Positions 51,163 to 59,096 of a DNA stretch of 64,000 bases are shown in pieces. The stretch's first letter is position 1; each line of letters starts with the position of its first letter. This stretch comes from Angustibacter sp049994355 (GTDB taxonomy: Bacteria > Actinomycetota > Actinomycetes > Actinomycetales > Angustibacteraceae): assembly GCF_049994355.1 (NCBI RefSeq), contig NZ_CP188257.1, positions 1,302,001 through 1,366,000 of the forward strand, written 5' to 3'. The notes beneath the pieces were generated by a model that was given only the letters and a program-made list of their open reading frames with translations, was not told the DNA's origin and did not search any database. The translations under genes and the position numbers were made by a program.

Positions 51163-51402
51163 ATGACCCTGATCGTGCACCCTCCCGTCGTCGCCGGCGC
51201 TGCCGTGGACGACGACCTGGTCGCCGTCGCCCGCGCCGTCCACGAGGAGTTCGACACCCGGCTCGAACCCACGCTGGTGGACGAGTGCATCCACGAGGTG
51301 GCGGCCCGGTTCGCCGACGCACGCGTCCGCTCGTTCGTCCCGCTGCTCGTTCGTCGCTACGCCACGGACGCGCTCAGGGACCGGGTGGCCAGCGCCCGCT
51401 AG
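51163..51402 (+). CDS. Three-helix bundle domain protein
   Basis: A 79-residue helical protein (VHEEFDTRLEPTLVDECIHEVAARFADARVRSFVP...), matching short actinobacterial proteins with a three-helix bundle dimerisation domain. Function unknown. A hairpin terminator follows directly. Confidence 0.75.
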   Translation: MTLIVHPPVVAGAAVDDDLVAVARAVHEEFDTRLEPTLVDECIHEVAARFADARVRSFVPLLVRRYATDALRDRVASAR

Positions 51403-51409
51403 AGGACGA

Positions 51410-51458
51410 GACAGCGTGGCAACGGGGACCGACCTACGACCCTCGTTGCCACGCTGTC
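51410..51458. terminator. Strong hairpin between convergent genes
   Basis: Perfect 15-base inverted repeat (gacagcgtggcaacg / cgttgccacgctgtc) with a 19-base loop, eight bases after the stop of the three-helix gene and just before the end of the convergent lipoprotein gene. Confidence 0.88.
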
Positions 51459-51486
51459 CAGGAAGTACAGATCCTACCGATAGTCC

Positions 51487-53241
51487 CTACTCGACGTAGA
51501 GGTCGGTGTAGCTCCAGGACCCGTACGGCGACCAGATGTACACGTGCCCGTCCGGACCGCTTGCTGCCTTGACCTTCGAGCCGGCCAGCCGCTGGGTGCG
51601 GGCGAACCGGGTCGGCAGCACCCAGGCCTGCTGCATGGCCTGCTTGTTGAGCGACTTCCACGCGTCGGCCTGCTTGTTGCGGTCGGTCTCGCCCTTCGCG
51701 GCGTCGGACGCGGCGGTGAAGGCCTTGTCGTCGACCTGCGAGAGGTTGAAGCCGCCCGCCTGGGTGAAGAGCTCAGGGATGACCGTCGAGGCGTTCAGCC
51801 AGTCCGGGCCCCAGCCAGCGGCCGCCATGGCCTCTTCCTTGGTGGTGTCCTGGACGATCGAGTAGTACTCGCCCTGAGGAAGTGCCGTCAGCTTGATCTT
51901 GATCCCGGCCCGGGCGAGCGAGCTCTGCAGTGACGCCGCCATCTTGTCGTTCACCGGGGTCTTGATGTACTGGTACGTCATCGCCGGCATCGGCGCACCG
52001 GACTGGGCGATGAGCTGCTTGGCCAGGTCCACGTTGCCGGTGTCCGGGATGGCGGCGCCGTACATGCCGTCCCACATCCCCGACTTCGCGTAGTCGAGCG
52101 TCAGGTTCGGCTTGATCACGCCGTCCGCGAGGTCACCGGCGAACGAGCCACCGGCGATGGTGCGCAGGGCCGCGCGGTCGGTTGCCGCCAGGATCGCCTG
52201 GCGCTGCTTGACGTTCGGCACCTTCTTGGTGTTGATCGCGATGTACCGGACGTAGGCGTCGTAGTCGTTCACCCGGCGGTCGGCGAAGCGCGGGTCGTTG
52301 AACACCGTCGTCAGCGAGGAGGTGTCCAGCGGATCCCGTGAGATGGCCGTCTGGTCGTCGCCCGCGTCGGCCATCATGCGCTGGTCGATCGTGGTGGGCT
52401 CGATGGAGAACTTCACGATGATCTTGTCCGGGTAGGCGCCGCGGTAGCTGTCCGAGGACGCGCTCCAGTTGGTGTTGCGCTCCAGGACCAGCTGCTGGCC
52501 CTTGGTGTACTCGGTGATCTTGTACGGCGCGTTGGACACGACGTTGTCGTCGTACTTCTCGCCGGTGTCCTTGGCCTTCGGCACGGGGGCGAAGGCGGTC
52601 AGCGTGACGGTGTAGTTGAAGTCACCGGCCGCCTGCCTGAGGTTGAACGTGATCGTCTTGCCGTCCGAGGAGCACTGCACAGCCTTGTCGAACGCCGCGG
52701 TGTCGTTGCCGGATGTCTCGTACGGGCCCTTGTAGACGGACGTGCCGTCCTTCGCCTTCGGGATGTCCAGCAGGCTGATCGCGTACGTCGGCCCGTCCGT
52801 GATCGTCGACTGCGCGAACGTGCGCGAGACGCCGTACTTGATGTCCGCGCAGGTCACGTCCGAGCCGTCCTGCCACTTGATGCCGTCGCGCAGGGTGAAC
52901 GCCCAGGTCTTGCCACCGTTGGTCGGCTTGCCGGTGTCGGTGGCCAGGTCGCCCACCAGCCCGCCGGCCGTCTTGCCGTCCGCGCTGACCTTGTAGGCGG
53001 TCAGCGTCCGGGTCAGGTAGGCGCTGGAGAACGCGAGGTCCTCACCGGTGTAGTTGCGCTGAGGGTCGAGGTGGTTGAACTGCTCAGCGTTGGTGAGGAA
53101 GGTCAGCGTGCCGCCCTTGGTGGCGCCACTCTTCCCGCTGGACGAGCTCCCGCTGTCGCTGCCGCCACCGCAGGCTGCCAGCGCGAGTGCGCCGACCGCC
53201 GAGATCGCGACGAGCCGAAGGCTGATTCTGGCCGTGCCCAT
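51487..53241 (-). CDS. Peptide/nickel-type ABC substrate-binding lipoprotein (SBP family 5)
   Basis: A 584-residue extracellular solute-binding protein. Lipobox ALAAC with acylated Cys at about 24, followed by a Gly/Ser linker, then the family 5 fold (GGTLTFLTNAEQFNHLDPQ, WAFTLRDGIKWQDGSDVTCADIKYGV). It should capture oligopeptides or similar ligands. No permease or ATPase gene lies next to it, so it is an orphan component here. Confidence 0.92.
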   Translation of the reverse strand: MGTARISLRLVAISAVGALALAACGGGSDSGSSSSGKSGATKGGTLTFLTNAEQFNHLDPQRNYTGEDLAFSSAYLTRTLTAYKVSADGKTAGGLVGDLATDTGKPTNGGKTWAFTLRDGIKWQDGSDVTCADIKYGVSRTFAQSTITDGPTYAISLLDIPKAKDGTSVYKGPYETSGNDTAAFDKAVQCSSDGKTITFNLRQAAGDFNYTVTLTAFAPVPKAKDTGEKYDDNVVSNAPYKITEYTKGQQLVLERNTNWSASSDSYRGAYPDKIIVKFSIEPTTIDQRMMADAGDDQTAISRDPLDTSSLTTVFNDPRFADRRVNDYDAYVRYIAINTKKVPNVKQRQAILAATDRAALRTIAGGSFAGDLADGVIKPNLTLDYAKSGMWDGMYGAAIPDTGNVDLAKQLIAQSGAPMPAMTYQYIKTPVNDKMAASLQSSLARAGIKIKLTALPQGEYYSIVQDTTKEEAMAAAGWGPDWLNASTVIPELFTQAGGFNLSQVDDKAFTAASDAAKGETDRNKQADAWKSLNKQAMQQAWVLPTRFARTQRLAGSKVKAASGPDGHVYIWSPYGSWSYTDLYVE

Positions 53242-53561
53242 ATCGTCTCCTCCTGGTTGGTGTGCCAGGGCTGTTGACGTGTCCCGGGGTCACGGCGACG
53301 TGACGGATTTACCGACACGGTGCCGGCGGCGTGATATTGGTGGCCGCAAGTTCGTTGCCCCCGAACAGGTTTATCGCCACTCCTACCCTTGCTCGCCCAG
53401 CCGGGCGGCGATAGAGGCCGTTGTCCAATCGTGATGCCGCCGCGACCTTGCCACGCTCAGCGGGTCTCGCTCGCCAGCCCGGCGCTACCTTGCTGTGACC
53501 TTTCAGCCGATGCCCAGCGTGCGCCCAGCCGCCTCCATGCCCCGCAAACGCCCAAGATCCG
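53242..53561. other. Non-coding stretch upstream of the lipoprotein gene
   Basis: Holds the lipoprotein promoter region in the first 60 bases and no supportable gene beyond. The remainder reads as degraded sequence on both strands. Confidence 0.5.
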
Positions 53562-53690
53562 TCAGTCGTCCAGCGGCTCGATCCAGCGGTGCCCGGGATG
53601 AACGCGCGGGCGAAGTCGCTCTGTCCTTGTCCCGCAACGCCTTCGCCTTGGACAGCAACGCGATCTGCGGCACCAGTTGTACCGGCCCGG
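53562..53690 (-). pseudogene. Decayed C-terminus of a nucleotidyltransferase-like protein
   Basis: On the minus strand one frame gives VPQIALLSKAKALRDKDRA, a neighbouring frame DFARA, and a third HPGHRWIEPLDD followed by a stop at 53562. Together these resemble the tail of actinobacterial nucleotidyltransferase-superfamily proteins, in which a QLLxKAKxxRPKDxxDF motif is followed by HPWxxRL. Frame changes and missing sequence mark it as a remnant. Confidence 0.3.
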
Positions 53691-53697
53691 TCGCGGG

Positions 53698-54222
53698 TTA
53701 GGCCCGGTCGGGGCCCTGCTTCCTGACCTCGCGGACCTTCTCCATCGCCTCGCGCAGCTCGCCCAGCCACGCGTCGGTGTTGTCGCCGACCAGCCGCACG
53801 CACCAGGCCAGCGCGTGTGCGCGTGATCGGGCCACCCCAGCCTCGACCAGCGTGTCCAGCACCTGACGCTGGGGCTGGCGTAGCCGGGTCATCACCGGGA
53901 CGGCGAGGTGGGTGAACAGGTGGGTGTCCTCGCCCGCCCGAACGCCCCAGGACACCTTCCGGTCGAACCGGTGCTCGGCCTCCAGGGCGATGCCGATCCG
54001 GCGCTCGCGGGTGTCCTCGCGCCAGCCCTGGACCCGCCCGGCCAGCGCTTGCGCCTGCTCGGCCTCGGTGGCGTCGTCGGCCAGCACGGGTGCGGCCAGG
54101 GCCAGCACGACCGTGATCTCCTCGCGGTCGACGGTGAGGTCGGGCTCGCCGTCCGTGGTCCAATCCTGCGGCAGTCGCCCGGCGAACCAGGCGCGGACCT
54201 CTGCTGAAACATCTGTAGTCAT
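53698..54222 (-). CDS. Conserved actinobacterial protein of unknown function
   Basis: A 174-residue soluble protein. Recognisable blocks are VRAWFAGRLPQDW, DREEITVVL, AGRVQGWREDTRERRIGIALEAEHRFDRKVSWGV, and RQVLDTLVEAGVARSRAHALAWCVRLVG. Similar proteins are common in actinobacterial genomes, the last block resembling a ribbon-helix-helix-like segment. I know no function. ATG at 54222. Confidence 0.7.
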   Translation of the reverse strand: MTTDVSAEVRAWFAGRLPQDWTTDGEPDLTVDREEITVVLALAAPVLADDATEAEQAQALAGRVQGWREDTRERRIGIALEAEHRFDRKVSWGVRAGEDTHLFTHLAVPVMTRLRQPQRQVLDTLVEAGVARSRAHALAWCVRLVGDNTDAWLGELREAMEKVREVRKQGPDRA

Positions 54223-54269
54223 GTAACGATGATTACTCGCTTGCACCTTGAAGGCCAGCGTGTTCGCTG

Positions 54270-54734
54270 TCAGCGTGCCGAGGCCAGCAGGACGTCCCGG
54301 GTCACCTCGAGCTGGCCCAGGTGCTGAGCGAGCTCCTCGTAGAGGTGCAGGAGCACGGCGCCCTGGGTGCGCCCCAGTGGCAGCGAGGTGTCGTCGTCGT
54401 CCAGCCGGCCGCGAGCCGGCGCCGCGGCGTCCAGCGTGTCCAGGTCGGCCACCAGCTGCTCGCGGGCCTGCCGCAGTCGGCCGACCAGCGCGGCCACCTC
54501 GCCGCTGGCCCGGAACTCGGCGTCGCGATCCCGCTCGATCGACCGACCGGCCAGCGCGTACCCGCCCCAGAACTCCATCACCCCCAGGCAGTGTGTGACC
54601 ACGGCGTACGGCGAGTTCGCGCCGGGGGTGTCCAGGCGGGTGTTCGCGAGGTCGTCACCGAGCTGTTCGAGGGCTGCCACCAACCCGTCGAGAGCGTTGT
54701 CCACGAACCACAGGTAGTCCTGCGTCGAGATCAT
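54270..54734 (-). CDS. DinB-family (DUF664-like) protein
   Basis: A 154-residue four-helix protein with three spaced His typical of DinB metal sites: the first in VVTHCLGVMEFW, later ones in VLLHLYEELAQHLGQLEVTRDVLL. In actinobacteria such proteins include mycothiol-dependent enzymes, but others lack a known reaction. ATG at 54734. Confidence 0.8.
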   Translation of the reverse strand: MISTQDYLWFVDNALDGLVAALEQLGDDLANTRLDTPGANSPYAVVTHCLGVMEFWGGYALAGRSIERDRDAEFRASGEVAALVGRLRQAREQLVADLDTLDAAAPARGRLDDDDTSLPLGRTQGAVLLHLYEELAQHLGQLEVTRDVLLASAR

Positions 54735-54812
54735 CGGACCATCCTGGCGCCGGGTGCCGACTGTCGCCAGGTGCGGTGGACCTCCACCGCAACGTTTGGC
54801 AGAGTCGGGCGA

Positions 54813-55541
54813 ATGATTCTGCGTCGTAAGCCAGCCCCGACGCTGACCCTGTGGTGCGCGGCGGGCCCGGCGCAGCTGCGGGCGCTGGCCGAGGTGGGCT
54901 GGAGCTCGTTCCCGCAGGCCGATGTCCGGGACACCGAGCTGGAGGCGTTCCGGCTGCGCGAGGACGCCGTCCGGTTGGCTCGCGGTGAGCTGGTCAGCGC
55001 CCAGGACGAGGGGTCCGTCGTCGTGTTCGACGTGGCGCTCGACGTGCTCGACTGGCCCGGCGTCCGCGCCGAAGGGGAGCGGCTGCGCATCCCCAAGGGA
55101 CGGCGGCTGACCAAGTCGCTGGTCGGCGACATCAACGAGGAGGCGCAGTACCAGCGCGGCGTGGCGCAGGACGAGGTGAGCGCGGTGCAGGCCGCCTTCG
55201 GATGGCCGGTGGCCGAGGCCTGGCGCGAGATGGTCACCGCCGCCGGCTGGCTGCGCCGTGGCTGGATGCTGAGCGGCGCCTACGTCGAGCTGCACCCGCC
55301 GGTGGACGCCGTCCGGGTCACCCGGGAGTGGACCAGCGAGATGATCTACCACCCGGGGGTGCTGGTGATCGGGTCGGACGGCGGCGAGCGCCGGCTGGCC
55401 GTCGACCTGCGGGACGACGACCCGCCGGTCCGGCTGATCGAGCCCTCCAGCACGGGCTGGGAGGACACAGTGGTCCAGGCGCCCAGCGTGCGGGTGCTGG
55501 CCCACCGGCTGGAGACCGGGGACTTCGGTTTCCTTACCTGA
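54813..55541 (+). CDS. Unrecognised conserved-looking protein
   Basis: A 242-residue soluble protein beginning ILRRKPAPTLTLWCAAG. No family recognised. Alternating charged and hydrophobic pattern and steady codon use support a real gene. It is divergent from the DinB gene (78 bases apart) and upstream of the trpS leader. Confidence 0.65.
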   Translation: MILRRKPAPTLTLWCAAGPAQLRALAEVGWSSFPQADVRDTELEAFRLREDAVRLARGELVSAQDEGSVVVFDVALDVLDWPGVRAEGERLRIPKGRRLTKSLVGDINEEAQYQRGVAQDEVSAVQAAFGWPVAEAWREMVTAAGWLRRGWMLSGAYVELHPPVDAVRVTREWTSEMIYHPGVLVIGSDGGERRLAVDLRDDDPPVRLIEPSSTGWEDTVVQAPSVRVLAHRLETGDFGFLT

Positions 55542-55570
55542 ACCGGATCGGGTCGCGGTATCGTTGTCTG

Positions 55571-55612
55571 GTGACCTGCACCTTGAACCGCGCGTGGTGG
55601 CTGCCCTCGTAG
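55571..55612 (+). CDS. Trp leader peptide of trpS
   Basis: A 13-residue frame starting at GTG, read MTCTLNRAWWLPS, with two adjacent Trp codons and a TAG at 55610-55612. It lies 114 bases before trpS, and its stop is followed at once by ggcggcc, which can pair downstream. This is the layout of ribosome-mediated attenuation, known for the auxiliary tryptophanyl-tRNA synthetase gene of Streptomyces. Confidence 0.75.
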   Translation: MTCTLNRAWWLPS

Positions 55613-55725
55613 GGCGGCCCCCTCAGCATCCCCATGGCCGCCGTTCGGCGGTCAGGTAGCAGGTCTCACAGGCTCACTCCCGGTCCGGCGCGACGGCGTC
55701 CGTCCGACCCGTTGGAGAAGAAGCC
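55613..55725 (+). promoter_or_regulatory. Candidate attenuator between the Trp leader peptide and trpS
   Basis: ggcggcc at 55613-55619 can pair with ggccgcc at 55636-55642. The same ggccgcc region can instead form a hairpin with ggcggt at 55647-55652 (loop gttc). These pairings exclude each other, as required for a ribosome-stalling switch. A further short hairpin (gacgg/ccgtc) lies near 55692-55704. No clear T-run marks the terminator. Confidence 0.6.
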
Positions 55726-56817
55726 ATGACCATCAGCAGCACCATCCCGACCGACCACACCGTCGTCGCGCCGGCCGGCGAGGCGATCCTCGCCGAGCGC
55801 GCCGACGTCCTGGCCCATCCCGACCGCTACCGCGTGCTGACCGGCGACCGGCCCACCGGCTCGCTGCACCTCGGCCACTACCTCGGCACCCTGCGCGAAC
55901 GGGTACGGCTGCAGGACGCCGGCGTCGAGACGTTCGTCGTCGTCGCCGACTACCAGGTGATCACCGACCGGGTCGACACCAGCTCGGTGGCGACCAGCAT
56001 CCGCGAGCTGGTGCTGGACTACCTCGCCTGCGGCATCGACCCCGCGCGCACCACCGTGTTCGTGCACAGCGCCGTCCCCGAGATCGGTCAGCTCATGCTG
56101 CCGCTGCTGTCCGCGACCACGCTGTCCGAGCTGCAACGCAACCCGACGGTCAAGGCCGAGGTGGCCGAGTCGGGCTCGAGTGCGATCGGGGGGCTGATGC
56201 TGACCTACCCGGTGCACCAGGCCGCCGACATCCTGTCGGTGGGCGGAACCCTTGTGCCAGTAGGCGGTGACCAGCTGCCGCACCTCGAGCAGGCCCGGGC
56301 CGTCGCGCGACGGATCAACGAGCGGTACGGCGACGGGCGCACCCTGCTGACCCCGCCGCAGGCGCTGCTCACCGAGGCGCCGCGGCTGCTCGGCACGGAC
56401 GGTCGCAAGATGGCCAAGAGCCGCGGCAACGCCATCGCGATCAGCGCGACGGACGACGAGACCGCCAGGCTGGTGCGTGGCGCGGTCACCGACTCGTTGC
56501 GGCACATCACCTACGACCCGCAGCTGCGGCCCGAGGTGTCCAGCCTGCTGCTCGTCGCGGCGCTCTGCACCGACAGCACGCCGCAGCGAGTCGCCGACCA
56601 GATCGGTTCCGGTGGCGCCGCCGGGCTCAAGGCCGTGGTGACCGAGGCGGTGAACGAGCACATTCGGCCGATCCGGGTGCGCCGGCGCGAGCTCGAGCAG
56701 GACCCGGCCGTCGTCCGGGAGGTGCTGCGGGAGGGGCTCGAGCGGGCCCGTCCGCTCGCCGTCGCGACTCTCGCCCGGGTGCACCAGGCGATGGGACTGG
56801 ACTACGGGCTGGCCTGA
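55726..56817 (+). CDS. trpS: Tryptophanyl-tRNA synthetase, divergent (auxiliary-type)
   Basis: A 363-residue class I synthetase charging tRNA-Trp. The HIGH motif is HLGH in TGDRPTGSLHLGHYLGTL and the KMSKS motif is KMAKSRGN. The GDRPTG variant before HIGH, in place of the usual GxQPSG, is typical of the second TrpRS type that includes indolmycin-resistant auxiliary enzymes in Streptomyces. A ribosome site ggagaag precedes the ATG. Expression is probably controlled by the Trp-Trp leader. Whether another trpS exists in the genome cannot be seen. Confidence 0.93.
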   Translation: MTISSTIPTDHTVVAPAGEAILAERADVLAHPDRYRVLTGDRPTGSLHLGHYLGTLRERVRLQDAGVETFVVVADYQVITDRVDTSSVATSIRELVLDYLACGIDPARTTVFVHSAVPEIGQLMLPLLSATTLSELQRNPTVKAEVAESGSSAIGGLMLTYPVHQAADILSVGGTLVPVGGDQLPHLEQARAVARRINERYGDGRTLLTPPQALLTEAPRLLGTDGRKMAKSRGNAIAISATDDETARLVRGAVTDSLRHITYDPQLRPEVSSLLLVAALCTDSTPQRVADQIGSGGAAGLKAVVTEAVNEHIRPIRVRRRELEQDPAVVREVLREGLERARPLAVATLARVHQAMGLDYGLA

Positions 56818-57374
56818 GCGGTGGGTTCGAGTGGCGGCAGTGGCACCGGCAGCGGCAGCTCGAACCACTGCACGTCCCAGTAGCGGCCGAACTTGCGTCC
56901 GACCTCGCGGTAGACCCCGAGGGGGGTGAACCCGAGCCGGCGGTGCAGAGCGACCGACGCGTCGTTCGGCAGTGCGACGCCTGCGTACGCCCGGTGCAGG
57001 TCCTCCCCGGCCAGTGCCGCCAGCAGCGCGCCGTACAGCCGACTGCCCAGGCCCAGCCCGACGGCGTCCGGGCGGCAGTAGATCGTCGTCTCGACCGACG
57101 TGTCGTACGCGGGCTTGGGCCGCAGCGCGCTACTGGTCGCGTAGCCGAGCAACACGCCGTCCTCGCTCTCGGCCACCAGCAGGCGGTGCCGGCCGGACGG
57201 CGCGTAGTGGTCGAACCACGCGCGGCGGGACTCGACGCTGAACGGCTCGATGTCGAACGTCGCGTTGCCGGTCCGCACGTAGTGGTTGTAGATCTCGGTC
57301 AGCGCGGGCAGGTCGGGGAGGTCGCCGGAGCGGATCGTCACGGGGTTCGTCAGGGGGTTCGTCAGGGGTGTCAC
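56802..57374 (-). CDS. GNAT acetyltransferase (phosphinothricin acetyltransferase-like)
   Basis: A 190-residue GNAT protein; acetyl-CoA loop in VGLGLGSRLYGALL, and the family's IYNHYVRTGNATFD near the start and LHRRLGFTPLGVYREVGRKFGRYWDVQW near the end. These are the blocks of the Pat/Bar-like group (acetylation of phosphinothricin, methionine sulfoximine or similar). The N-terminus carries a 12-base tandem duplication (57342-57365) giving LTNPLTNP. It overlaps the trpS end by 16 bases. Confidence 0.85.
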   Translation of the reverse strand: MTPLTNPLTNPVTIRSGDLPDLPALTEIYNHYVRTGNATFDIEPFSVESRRAWFDHYAPSGRHRLLVAESEDGVLLGYATSSALRPKPAYDTSVETTIYCRPDAVGLGLGSRLYGALLAALAGEDLHRAYAGVALPNDASVALHRRLGFTPLGVYREVGRKFGRYWDVQWFELPLPVPLPPLEPTAQASP

Positions 57375-57467
57375 GGGGCCATTGTCCCGATCCGCAACAG
57401 TCTCGGCATTCGAGAATTCTGGTCTTGAGGGTTGGGCGGGGCCGTGGCGTGCCGATACCTTCGATGA

Positions 57468-57590
57468 AGGTCATGAGTGCCAGCGCGTAGCCCCGGCTTG
57501 CTGGCCGGCAACCCTCCACCGCGGTGGGGTGCCCCGGGTGAGGACCAGGCGTCGACGAGGTGTCGACGCAAGCGCGGACCCGCCACGGCG
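57468..57590 (+). promoter_or_regulatory. SAM-IV riboswitch
   Basis: The sequence carries the SAM-I/IV core in order: ggtcatgagtgccagcg, ccccggcttgctggccgg, caaccctccaccgcggtgg, ggtgccccgggtgaggacc. The closing stem ggtc/gacc is followed by a perfect hairpin gtcgac-gaggt-gtcgac (57551-57566), the extra 3' element that distinguishes SAM-IV. It ends about 40 bases before the class V aminotransferase gene, so SAM should repress that gene. Confidence 0.88.
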
Positions 57591-57625
57591 TTGCAGCCCA
57601 GGGTCCCTGACCCTACGGAGCGCCA

Positions 57626-59050
57626 GTGTCCGTCCAGCCGAGCACCCAGCAGCACGCGCACCAACCAGCCCAGCAGGCCACTCAGCAGCCCACTCAGCAG
57701 CCGCGCCCGGACGCCGACTTCCCCGGCGCCGGTCCGCTGCTCCCAGTGGTCGGCGCCGACCTGCAGGTGCCGGTCGTCACGGGCGGCACGGTGCGGTACG
57801 CCAACCTCGACTACGCGGCCAGCGCGCCTGCGCTGGAGTCGGTAGAGGAGCACCTGAGCCAGGTGCTGCCCTACTACGCCAGCGTGCACCGCGGTGCCGG
57901 CTACGCCTCGCAGGTCTCCACCGCGCTGCTCGAGCGGGCCCGGGCCACCGTGGGCCGGTTCCTCGGCGCCCGAGCCGGCGACGTGGTGGTCTTCACCCGC
58001 AACACCACCGACGCGCTGAACCTGCTGGCCGGCTGCCTGCCGCAGTGGGGCGACGTCGTCTTCCTGGACGCCGAGCACCACGCGAACCTGCTGCCCTGGC
58101 AGCGCGGCGAGCACCGCTACGTGCCGGTGCGAGGGTCCCTGGACGCCACCCTGCAGTCCCTGGAGTCGGCGCTGCGCGAGCGTCCCGCGGCGCTGGTCGC
58201 GATCACCGGCGCGTCCAACGTGACCGGCGAGGAGCTGCCGATCGAGCGGGTCGTGGCGATCGCGCACCGCCACGGCGCACGGGTCGTCGTGGACGCCGCC
58301 CAGCTGGCCCCGCACCGCCGGATCGACCTGGACGCGACCGGCGTGGACTACGTCGCGCTCAGCGGCCACAAGCTCTACGCGCCTTACGGCACAGGCGTCC
58401 TGGTCGGCCGGCGCGACTGGCTGGACCGCGGGACGCCGTACCTGGCCGGTGGCGGTGCGGTGCGCAGCGTCGAGCTCGAGCGCACTGAGTGGGCCTGCGC
58501 GCCGCAGCGCCACGAGGGCGGCACCCCCAACATGCTTGGTGCCGCCGCACTGGCTGCGTCCTGCGAGGCGCTGGCCGCGCTGCCCGAGGCGGCGCTGGAG
58601 GTGCACGAGGCCGCGCTGCGCGAGCGGCTGGTGCACGGGCTGGCCCAGCTGCCCGGCGTCCGGGTGCACCGGATCTTCGACGACGCGCCGTCCTCGATCG
58701 GCGTCGTGACCTTCACCGTCGACGGCGTCGACCCCGGCCTGGTCGCCGCCTACCTGTCCGCCGAGCACGGCATCGGAGTGCGGGACGGCAAGTTCTGCGC
58801 GCACCCGCTGCTTGCCCGCCTCGGCTTGGACGCCGGTGCGGTGCGGGCCAGCGTCGGCGTTGGCTCGCAGACCGACGACGTCGACCGCCTGGTCGCCGCG
58901 CTCGCGTCCCTCATCGAGACAGGGCCGGCCTGGCAGTACGCCTCGGTGGAGGGCCGCTGGACGCCGACCCCCGACCCGCGCCCGTTGCCGCGGTGGGCGA
59001 CCGGAGCCGGGGACCTCGGCGCCTCGCCCTGCACGCCCGAGGCGCGCTGA
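57626..59050 (+). CDS. SAM-riboswitch-controlled class V aminotransferase (cysteine desulfurase-like)
   Basis: A 474-residue PLP enzyme. The lysine for PLP is in SGHKLYAPYGTG; VVDAAQLAPH and FLDAEHHANLLPW fit NifS/SufS-type proteins. A Cys lies in GKFCAHPLL, in the position of the active-site loop Cys of desulfurases. The first about 45 residues are a low-complexity Gln/Pro-rich extension. Regulation by a SAM-IV riboswitch suggests a role in sulfur amino-acid metabolism rather than Fe-S assembly; no isc/suf genes are adjacent. GTG start. Confidence 0.87.
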   Translation: MSVQPSTQQHAHQPAQQATQQPTQQPRPDADFPGAGPLLPVVGADLQVPVVTGGTVRYANLDYAASAPALESVEEHLSQVLPYYASVHRGAGYASQVSTALLERARATVGRFLGARAGDVVVFTRNTTDALNLLAGCLPQWGDVVFLDAEHHANLLPWQRGEHRYVPVRGSLDATLQSLESALRERPAALVAITGASNVTGEELPIERVVAIAHRHGARVVVDAAQLAPHRRIDLDATGVDYVALSGHKLYAPYGTGVLVGRRDWLDRGTPYLAGGGAVRSVELERTEWACAPQRHEGGTPNMLGAAALAASCEALAALPEAALEVHEAALRERLVHGLAQLPGVRVHRIFDDAPSSIGVVTFTVDGVDPGLVAAYLSAEHGIGVRDGKFCAHPLLARLGLDAGAVRASVGVGSQTDDVDRLVAALASLIETGPAWQYASVEGRWTPTPDPRPLPRWATGAGDLGASPCTPEAR

Positions 59051-59096
59051 GGCTCACAGCAGTGCAGGCTCACAGCAGCGCAGGCTCACAGCAGCG
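59050..59096. repeat. Three 16-base tandem repeats between convergent genes
   Basis: Unit aggctcacagcagygc at 59050-59065, 59066-59081 and 59082-59096. The first starts on the stop codon of the aminotransferase, the last contains the stop of the hydrolase. Each carries a TGA on the minus strand. Confidence 0.92.

Noticed and set aside
53309..54163. Long minus-strand reading frame over 53.3-54.2 kb
   Set aside because: Composition is Arg/Gly/Ala-rich shadow sequence; the neighbouring frame ending at 53698 has conserved blocks and is the real gene.
55542..55725. T-box riboswitch upstream of trpS
   Set aside because: No conserved T-box antiterminator sequence is present; a Trp-Trp leader peptide explains the region better.
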